A DNA stretch of 64,000 nt, from NCBI GenBank assembly GCA_017416705.1, contig JAFQBG010000002.1, forward strand, positions 1 through 64,000. Reading direction: 5' to 3'. Below are positions 58,205 to 64,000 of this stretch, piece after piece. How positions within the stretch are numbered: the first letter of the stretch is position 1; each line of letters starts with the position of its first letter. Source of the stretch: Bacteroidaceae bacterium (GTDB lineage: Bacteria > Bacteroidota > Bacteroidia > Bacteroidales > Bacteroidaceae). The notes below the pieces were generated by a model. That model was not told the origin of the DNA. It saw only the letters and a list, made by a program, of their open reading frames with translations, and searched no databases. Made by a program: the position numbers and the translations under genes.

Positions 58205-59851
58205 ATGAAAATCAGCGCATTGCAACAGGCAAGAGCGGCATACCAGCCAAAATTGCCACAAGCACTCAAAGAGGTAGTTAAGATTTGCGAGGGAGCAGCT
58301 ACACAATCGGTAGCCGACCAAGAAGCAATCAAGTCGATGTTCCCCAACACCTATGGTCTGCCCATTGTCACATTCGAGAAAGGTGGCGAGACTGTTGAAT
58401 ACCCTGCTATAAATGTCGGTGTAATCCTTTCGGGTGGTCAGGCTCCCGGCGGACACAATGTAATAGCCGGTCTTTTCGATGGCATCAAAAAACTGAACGC
58501 AGGCAGCCGTCTATATGGTTTTCTCATGGGCCCCGGCGGTCTTGTTGACCACAAATACATAGAAATCACAGCCGAGTTGATGGATCAGTATCGCAACACA
58601 GGCGGTTTCGATATAATAGGTTCGGGACGTACAAAATTGGAAAAGACCGAGCAGTTCGACAAAGGCCTTGAAATAATTAAAGAGCTAAACATAAAAGCAC
58701 TTGTTATAATTGGTGGCGACGACTCAAACACCAACGCATGCGTATTGGCAGAATATTATGCAGCAAAGAACACAGGCGTTCAGGTTATCGGTTGTCCCAA
58801 AACCATCGACGGCGACCTTAAAAACGCCTATATCGAGACATCGTTCGGTTTCGACACCGCATGTAAAGTATATTCCGAGGTAATCGGCAACATACAACGC
58901 GACTGTAACTCGGCACGCAAATACTGGCACTTCATAAAATTGATGGGTCGTTCGGCATCGCACATCGCACTTGAATGCGCATTGCAAACACAGCCCAACT
59001 ACTGTATCATTTCCGAGGAGGTTGAGCAGAAAGCCCTTTCACTCGACAACATAGTAACATCCATTGCCGAGGCTGTTGCCGCACGTGCCGCCGAGGGTAA
59101 CAATTTCGGTACCGTACTTATCCCCGAGGGACTTATAGAGTTCGTTCCCGCCATGAAAGCCCTTATTGCCGAGCTCAACGACCTGTTGGCACACAAAGGC
59201 GAAGAGTATGCAGCCGTTGCACCCGAGGAACAACGTCAATATATCATCAACCTACTGTCGAAAGACAACGCCGAGGTTTATGCAAGCCTCCCCGCAGGCG
59301 TAGCGCGTCAGTTGACAATGGACCGCGACCCCCACGGCAACGTACAAGTGTCGCTCATCGAAACCGAGAAACTACTTTCGGAGATGGTTGCAAACAAACT
59401 CGCCGCATGGAAAGCCGAAGGCAAATACACAGGCAAGTTCAACGCACAGCACCACTTCTTTGGTTACGAGGGACGTTGCGCCGCTCCTTCGAACTACGAC
59501 GCCGACTACTGCTATGCACTTGGCTACAACGCATCGCAGCTTATAGCAGCAGGCAAAACAGGCTATATGTCATCGGTTCGCAACACAACAGCACCTGCCG
59601 CAGAATGGGTTGCCGGTGGTATCCCCATCACCATGATGATGAACATGGAGCGTCGTCATGGCGAAATGAAACCCGTTATACAAAAAGCACTTGTTGACCT
59701 GAATGGCGCACCCTTCAAAACATTCGCTGCAAAAAGAGCGCAATGGGCAAAAGAAACATGCTATGTATATCCCGGTCCCATACAATATTTCGGCCCGTCA
59801 GAGGTTTGTGACCAAACAACCATGACTCTGGCATTGGAGCAACAGAAATAA
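58205..59851 (+). CDS. pfp: PPi-dependent 6-phosphofructokinase, long form
   Basis: It phosphorylates fructose 6-phosphate reversibly with pyrophosphate in glycolysis. The 548 residues match the long PFP class. Motifs: [14 protein letters not shown] for the phosphoryl donor site, [17 protein letters not shown] with the acidic residue marking PPi use, [10 protein letters not shown] with the catalytic Asp and PPi-selecting Lys, and [11 protein letters not shown] for the sugar phosphate. A -7-like GAAATTTG lies at 58152-58159. The GH25 gene follows at 17 nt on the same strand. Confidence 0.95.
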   Translation: MKISALQQARAAYQPKLPQALKEVVKICEGAATQSVADQEAIKSMFPNTYGLPIVTFEKGGETVEYPAINVGVILSGGQAPGGHNVIAGLFDGIKKLNAGSRLYGFLMGPGGLVDHKYIEITAELMDQYRNTGGFDIIGSGRTKLEKTEQFDKGLEIIKELNIKALVIIGGDDSNTNACVLAEYYAAKNTGVQVIGCPKTIDGDLKNAYIETSFGFDTACKVYSEVIGNIQRDCNSARKYWHFIKLMGRSASHIALECALQTQPNYCIISEEVEQKALSLDNIVTSIAEAVAARAAEGNNFGTVLIPEGLIEFVPAMKALIAELNDLLAHKGEEYAAVAPEEQRQYIINLLSKDNAEVYASLPAGVARQLTMDRDPHGNVQVSLIETEKLLSEMVANKLAAWKAEGKYTGKFNAQHHFFGYEGRCAAPSNYDADYCYALGYNASQLIAAGKTGYMSSVRNTTAPAAEWVAGGIPITMMMNMERRHGEMKPVIQKALVDLNGAPFKTFAAKRAQWAKETCYVYPGPIQYFGPSEVCDQTTMTLALEQQK

Positions 59852-59868
59852 AAACAGACAAGCCTTAC

Positions 59869-60726
59869 ATGGCAGCAGAAAAAGATAAAAAAACCAAAAC
59901 CGGCGGACGGAAGAAAAACACTTCCGCCCGCCGTTCATCATCGCCCCGCAAAAAAGCAAAAGCGAGCGAAAGGCCCACATGGATATACGCCATTGTGGCT
60001 GTGCTATTTTCGTGCATATTCATTGCCGGGGCATATTATATCTTTTTCAGGCCATATTTCTATCGTTTTCGTCCATGCTATGGCACAAGGCATTATGGTA
60101 TATGTATGCCATCGGGCTATTCCGTATATGGACTGGACATATCGCGCCATCAAGGCAACATAAATTGGAGCGTACTTAAAGAAGGCTCACCCGAAAATGC
60201 CCCGATAGAATTCATCTATATAAAAGCAACGGAGGGCAGCGACTTCTCCGATGTACAATTCAAAGAAAACTTTGCACAGGCCAAGCAGCATGGCTTCATT
60301 CGTGGAGCATACCACTATTTCAGCCGACATTCCAATGGGCTTGCGCAAGCCGAAATGTTCATAAAAAGCGTAAAATTGGAAAAAGGCGACCTGCCACCCA
60401 TGGTGGATGTCGAGGAGCGACCGAAGAACCGAAAACAATTTCTTCAGGAACTAAAAATATTTATTGCAAAAATAGAAGAGCACTATGGTGTCAAACCCAT
60501 AATATACTCGTACAAAAAATATAAAGAAAAGTACCTGACAGATAGTTTCTTCGATAAATACCCGCTGTGGATAGCTCACTACTATGTCACTAAACTCGAC
60601 GAAGATATAGAGTGGCTCATGTGGCAATGCTCGGACATAGGCAGTGTTCCCGGAATAAAAGGGAACGTCGATGTGAATATTTTTAACGGAAACAAAGAGC
60701 AGTTGAAGAGTATTCTCATCAAATAA
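59869..60726 (+). CDS. Membrane-anchored GH25 muramidase
   Basis: A lysozyme-type peptidoglycan hydrolase. The 285-residue protein has a very basic cytoplasmic head (residues 1-36, Lys/Arg/Ser-rich), one membrane span (about 37-60) and a periplasmic GH25 domain: YGLDISRHQG with Asp90, IYIKATEGSDF, AYHYFSRH and the catalytic Asp180 and Glu182 in MVDVEE, ending in a WQCSDIGSVPGI strand. It stays anchored and is not released. It follows pfp by 17 nt and converges with rluD with only 3 nt between stop codons. Confidence 0.92.
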   Translation: MAAEKDKKTKTGGRKKNTSARRSSSPRKKAKASERPTWIYAIVAVLFSCIFIAGAYYIFFRPYFYRFRPCYGTRHYGICMPSGYSVYGLDISRHQGNINWSVLKEGSPENAPIEFIYIKATEGSDFSDVQFKENFAQAKQHGFIRGAYHYFSRHSNGLAQAEMFIKSVKLEKGDLPPMVDVEERPKNRKQFLQELKIFIAKIEEHYGVKPIIYSYKKYKEKYLTDSFFDKYPLWIAHYYVTKLDEDIEWLMWQCSDIGSVPGIKGNVDVNIFNGNKEQLKSILIK

Positions 60727-60729
60727 TAA

Positions 60730-61809
60730 TCAACCCGAATAGGCTGCACTCGACGAAGAATAGTTGCGCCATGCCGCAAGAAGCGCCTGAAAATCATCGG
60801 GCAGCTGCGAATCAAAATTCATCATCTCGCCCGTTGTAGGATGCACAAAACCAAGCGTCTTGGCATGAAGGGCCTGACGCGGACAAATCTTGAAACAGTT
60901 TCTTACGAACTGACTATACTTGTTAAATTGTGTTCCCTTTAATATTTCATCGCCGCCATAGACGTCGTCGTTGAACAGGATGTGCCCGATATGTTTCATG
61001 TGCACACGAATCTGGTGTGTACGCCCCGTCTCCAAATTACACTCTATGAGCGACACATAGGACAGGCGTTCAAGCACTTTATAGTGTGTTACGGCATGCT
61101 TGCCCACTGTCTCGTCGGCTGTGACAGCCATCTGCAAACGGTTGCGCGGATTACGCGCTATGTTGCCAACGACTGTCCCCTCGTTCTCTTTCAGCGTTCC
61201 CCACACCACAGCGTTATACGTGCGTTTTGTTGTCTTATTAAAGAATTGCTTGCCCAAGAAGGCTTTGGCGTATGCCGTTTTTGCCACCACCAAAAGCCCC
61301 GAGGTGTTTTTGTCTATTCTATGAACCAAGCCCACCTGTGGGTCGTTGGCGTCGAATGTGGGATTGTCTTTCAGGTGCCACGCAACGGCGTTTATAAGTG
61401 TACCATTGAAATTTCCGCAGCCGGGATGCACGACCATTCCTGCCGGCTTGTTTACCACCATCAGTTCGTCGTCTTCGTAAACTATATCGAGGGGGATGTT
61501 CTCGGGGACTATGGTATTGTCATATTCGGGCGTGTTGTAGGTTATTACAATTGTGTCGTTGGGCTTTACCTTGTAATTGCTTTTCACCACCTTGCCATTA
61601 ACCGCTATGCTGCCGGCATCGGCTGCCTGCTGTATTTTGTTGCGCGATGTGTTTGCCATGTGGTCGATAAGGAACTTATCTATGCGCACCGGCGACTGGC
61701 CCTTGTCGGCAACTATTGTCACACTGCGCATAGGCCCTGCCGCGACATCGGCAAGTTCATCGACATCGGCAAGTTCGTCAAAATCCATATAGCTGTTATC
61801 GTCCGACAT
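60730..61809 (-). CDS. rluD: RluD-family 23S rRNA pseudouridine synthase
   Basis: It isomerises uridines of large-subunit rRNA. I chose ATG 61809, one base after the stop of the PASTA gene; the frame runs 17 codons further into that gene. The 359-residue protein has an S4 RNA-binding domain (about 40-90, VRIDKFLIDHM) and the catalytic Asp166 in the HRIDKNTSGLLV motif, with GRTHQIRVHMKHIGH near the C-terminus. The N-terminal extension holds a six-residue tandem duplication, DELADVDELADV, from an 18-bp DNA repeat. Confidence 0.93.
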   Translation of the reverse strand: MSDDNSYMDFDELADVDELADVAAGPMRSVTIVADKGQSPVRIDKFLIDHMANTSRNKIQQAADAGSIAVNGKVVKSNYKVKPNDTIVITYNTPEYDNTIVPENIPLDIVYEDDELMVVNKPAGMVVHPGCGNFNGTLINAVAWHLKDNPTFDANDPQVGLVHRIDKNTSGLLVVAKTAYAKAFLGKQFFNKTTKRTYNAVVWGTLKENEGTVVGNIARNPRNRLQMAVTADETVGKHAVTHYKVLERLSYVSLIECNLETGRTHQIRVHMKHIGHILFNDDVYGGDEILKGTQFNKYSQFVRNCFKICPRQALHAKTLGFVHPTTGEMMNFDSQLPDDFQALLAAWRNYSSSSAAYSG

Positions 61810-61810
61810 T

Positions 61811-62404
61811 CTATTCAAACCATGAATTATCAATAATAGGGGTTGTGTCGGGCTGTTCATCCTCGCCGCTTCCTATGAGCAACGTGACAGTGGAGCCCAC
61901 CGGTATCTGCATGCCGTTGCTCAATGTATCCTTGCCCAGCATTAATGAGTACACCCAATCCTTCTCGCCGCGAACCTTGACGTGCGATGTCAGATTAAAG
62001 CCTGCTGCACGCAAGCGAGCCACAGCCTCGCGCAACGAGCAGTTGTCAATGATATCGGGAATTACCTGCATGGGTTCATGCTCCGAGCTCATGGTGAGTT
62101 CTATTTTACGCCCCTCCTTCACTTTCGAGCCGGCTGTGGGACGTGTTTCAAGCACCTGATTTTCCTTTGCCCCTTTAACATATTTATAATCGATAATTTC
62201 GAAATCCAATTTTTCCTTGCGCAAAGTCCCGGCAGCCTCGTCCAACAGCATACCGTTCACATCGGGGACAACAATAGCCTGCCCATGCAACGTATAACTA
62301 TCGAGCCACGACAGCACCAAGAAAGGCAATGCCACTACCACCGCCAACATCAGCAACAGATTTATTATAACCACTTTTTTGGTATTTCCTGTATTCTTCT
62401 CCAT
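61811..62404 (-). CDS. PASTA-domain membrane protein
   Basis: A 197-residue protein beginning at ATG 62404 (MEKNTGNTKK), with one membrane span (about 11-33) and two periplasmic PASTA domains (about 44-106, IVVPDVNGMLLDEA; 112-180, QVIPDIIDNCSLREA). PASTA repeats bind muropeptides or the peptidoglycan synthesis machinery in other bacteria. No kinase or transpeptidase domain is attached. It is co-transcribed with rluD (1-nt gap), an arrangement common in Bacteroidales. Confidence 0.9.
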   Translation of the reverse strand: MEKNTGNTKKVVIINLLLMLAVVVALPFLVLSWLDSYTLHGQAIVVPDVNGMLLDEAAGTLRKEKLDFEIIDYKYVKGAKENQVLETRPTAGSKVKEGRKIELTMSSEHEPMQVIPDIIDNCSLREAVARLRAAGFNLTSHVKVRGEKDWVYSLMLGKDTLSNGMQIPVGSTVTLLIGSGEDEQPDTTPIIDNSWFE

Positions 62405-62452
62405 GCCTGCACAAAATATAGCTGAAACAAATAGAACCAAAATATAACTGTG

Positions 62453-62483
62453 CGAAGATAATAAAAAAATGCGCAGCATGCAA
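62453..62483 (-). promoter_or_regulatory. Promoter of PASTA-rluD
   Basis: Minus-strand TTG at 62483-62481, 20-nt spacer, TATCTTCG at 62460-62453. The start codon is about 49 nt downstream. Confidence 0.6.
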
Positions 62484-62532
62484 CCATGATAAAATAAAAC
62501 TCGCGGTATATAGTTTCTAAATATATTTTAAC

Positions 62533-62563
62533 TTGTTTACTTTGTTGTTTTATATTATCTTCG
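62533..62563 (+). promoter_or_regulatory. Promoter of the DUF4468 operon
   Basis: TTG at 62533-62535, 20-nt spacer, TATCTTCG at 62556-62563. It is divergent from the PASTA promoter and has the same -7 sequence. Confidence 0.6.
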
Positions 62564-62581
62564 CAAAAAATTAAATTTACA

Positions 62582-63184
62582 ATGGATATGAAAAAGTTTC
62601 TATCACTGACAATAGTCCTGTTACTCGTCATGTACACATCGGCATCGGCTCAACTATTCAAGCCAAAAGAGAAGAAACCGGCCGAAGCGGCATACCAAGC
62701 AGGCACAGTACCCGTGGAGAACAAACGTATTGTTTTTCGCGAAACCATATCACTGCCCGGGAAATCGGCCGACGAAATAATGAGACAAGCCAAGGCATGG
62801 TACTCGGAGCGTTTTGTAAAACCCACTGTAATATCCACAAAAGAGATAGACAAAGGCAGCTGCAACATATTCGAGGCTGTCGTGGAAGAATATATTGTTT
62901 TCAAGAAACGTTTTTTTGTTCTTAACCGCGCACGCATATATTACTACCTGACAATAACAAGCACCGACGGAGCATGCGAAGCAAGCATATCGAGGATAAC
63001 ATATTGGCATGACGACGAAAGCCCCGACGGCGGCATGCGTTACAATGCCGAGGAGCTCATAACCGATGAAAATGCTTTAAAGGATGGCATGCTAAGGAAA
63101 TTCCAAGGAAAATTCCGTACAAAGACCATCGACCTTAAAACAACACTGTTTGGCGAATTGCGACAAAGACTAACATCGAATTAA
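62582..63184 (+). CDS. Exported DUF4468-like protein
   Basis: A 200-residue exported protein with signal peptide MDMKKFLSLTIVLLLVM to ASAQ; ATG 62588 is an equally possible start. The mature part (KRIVFRETISLPGKSADEI, AKAWYSERF, YYYLTITSTDGACEASISRITY) fits the DUF4468/TBP-like fold common in Bacteroidetes periplasm. Function unknown. It starts a tight operon with a small membrane protein (5 nt) and an outer-membrane barrel (5 nt). Confidence 0.8.
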   Translation: MDMKKFLSLTIVLLLVMYTSASAQLFKPKEKKPAEAAYQAGTVPVENKRIVFRETISLPGKSADEIMRQAKAWYSERFVKPTVISTKEIDKGSCNIFEAVVEEYIVFKKRFFVLNRARIYYYLTITSTDGACEASISRITYWHDDESPDGGMRYNAEELITDENALKDGMLRKFQGKFRTKTIDLKTTLFGELRQRLTSN

Positions 63185-63189
63185 AAACA

Positions 63190-63360
63190 ATGACAACGAT
63201 AAACAATATACGACGCATATTGAACATCCTGTTCATGATAGGAGCCATTGTAACTATCATTCTATACATAGCATACGACAATAGGGAGCCGTTTTTCTAT
63301 GCCGGTTTCATATCGCTTGCAATAAAAGTTCTGGAATTTATTCTAAGATTTGTTTACTGA
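63190..63360 (+). CDS. 56-residue membrane protein of unknown function
   Basis: ATG at 63190 to TGA at 63358-63360, 5 nt after the DUF4468 stop and 5 nt before the porin-like gene. The product starts MTTINNIRRILNILFM. It has two hydrophobic segments (about 11-27 and 36-54) separated by a polar YDNREPF turn, so it is a likely hairpin-type inner-membrane protein. No family recognised. The position in a closely packed operon supports translation. Confidence 0.7.
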   Translation: MTTINNIRRILNILFMIGAIVTIILYIAYDNREPFFYAGFISLAIKVLEFILRFVY

Positions 63361-63365
63361 CACAA

Positions 63366-64000
63366 ATGAAAAAAATACTGCCATATATATTGCTCATTCT
63401 TCTGCCGTTGAATGTAAAAGGACAGTTTCTTCCCAGCCACAGCACCGGCAGCAGACACAGCGGATTGGGTAGCGGCGAGATTTTCAACCCATTCCAAAAA
63501 GACACCACCAAGAGCGAAGACCTCATTGTCCCCGAGGATATACACCAATGGCACATAGACGAGCTGATGGGTGATGTTCTGAATGTAGAACCCGACACCA
63601 TGCCGCACGCCTTTCAGAATTGGCACATGACCGAGGGCATGACGGGTGAATACAATTTCCTTGGCAACATGGGCACACCACGACAATCGAGAATATTCTT
63701 CAACCGCCCATCAAGCACCGAGTTCGATATGTTTCAGCCCTACGACTATTTCATAACAAAGCCCGGGGAACTGTTTTTCACCGATACAAAATCGCCATAC
63801 ACCAACCTGAGCTACCATGAGTCGGGCGACAAAGTAACAGGTGACGACCGCGTAAGGGCCTATTTTGCCACAAACGCGGGAAAGCATTTCGGTGTAGGAT
63901 TTCTATTCGACTATCTTTACGGACGCGGCCAGTACGACAACCAATCGACAGCGTTCATGAATTTCTCGCTATTCTCCTATTACCGCAGCGACAAATACAA
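63366..64000 (+). CDS. Outer-membrane porin-like barrel protein, 3' end cut by the window
   Basis: ATG at 63366 opens a frame that runs to the right edge (211 codons visible). The signal peptide is MKKILPYILLILLPLNVKGQ. The mature region is rich in aromatic and alternating residues (NWHMTEGMTGEYNFLGNMG, FGVGFLFDYLYGRGQYDNQ), as in the Bacteroidetes putative porin family, where a short N-terminal stretch precedes the barrel. It is third in the operon after DUF4468 and the 56-residue protein. Full length and barrel count cannot be judged. Confidence 0.75.
   Translation, partial: MKKILPYILLILLPLNVKGQFLPSHSTGSRHSGLGSGEIFNPFQKDTTKSEDLIVPEDIHQWHIDELMGDVLNVEPDTMPHAFQNWHMTEGMTGEYNFLGNMGTPRQSRIFFNRPSSTEFDMFQPYDYFITKPGELFFTDTKSPYTNLSYHESGDKVTGDDRVRAYFATNAGKHFGVGFLFDYLYGRGQYDNQSTAFMNFSLFSYYRSDKY

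Overview
The window looks like chromosome of a gut or mucosal Bacteroidales bacterium. The family is not resolved. The evidence is the gene content: GH2, GH20 and GH109-like glycosidases, a nanLET-type sialic acid operon with a eukaryote-like lyase and an AGE-type epimerase, a TonB-dependent barrel with DUF5689-type lipoproteins, and a PPi-dependent phosphofructokinase. The promoters agree: several match the Bacteroidetes consensus TTTG-N19/20-TAnnTTTG rather than the sigma70 form. I see no transposase, integrase, phage gene or CRISPR-Cas gene.

Layout. 1-3.7 kb: the 3' part of a large repetitive secreted protein. 3.8-5.5 kb: umuDC-type error-prone polymerase operon. 5.7-9.3 kb: a minus-strand cassette of alpha/beta hydrolase, membrane-anchored MurF-like ligase and D-Ala-D-Ala ligase. 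9.6-14.6 kb: a tight run of PiT phosphate transporter, endonuclease IV, response regulator and histidine kinase. 14.7-23.0 kb: tRNA-Ser, lectin-tailed beta-galactosidase, TonB protein, CstA and a GH109-like protein. 23.1-25.7 kb: divergent kbl and tdh (threonine catabolism). 25.8-29.1 kb: nadA, then arrays of hairpin-forming repeats in opposite orientations around a PAP2 phosphatase gene, then a TRIC channel. 29.1-33.0 kb: GH20 hexosaminidase. 33.3-33.8 kb: a Gly-Leu-Leu-Gly tRNA cluster. 33.9-38.3 kb: nspC, uvrD/pcrA and sod. 38.3-45.8 kb: a candidate extracellular nucleic-acid or nucleotide locus (secreted EEP hydrolase, TonB-dependent barrel, two surface-type lipoproteins). 45.9-52.5 kb: nanL-nanE-nanT-nanM with a DcaP-like porin. 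52.6-64 kb: DoxX, SIMPL protein, oxidoreductase, an amidase with a golvesin-like insertion, pfp, GH25 muramidase, PASTA-rluD, and a DUF4468 three-gene operon ending in a partial porin.

How it fits together. Beta-galactosidase, hexosaminidase, the GH109-like protein and the sialic acid operon together suggest foraging on mucin-type glycans. No sialidase is present here. Sialic acid would cross the outer membrane by a porin or a transporter coded elsewhere, be converted by NanM, NanL and NanE, and enter amino-sugar metabolism.

The most unusual structure is the repeat family at 26.9-27.5 kb and 28.2-28.4 kb, with a degenerate copy at 14.9 kb. Each unit is an A-tract, a covarying hairpin and a T-tract beside promoter-like boxes, so it could work as a mobile terminator or promoter element. 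I rank it and the putative nucleic-acid locus as the best candidates for undescribed biology.
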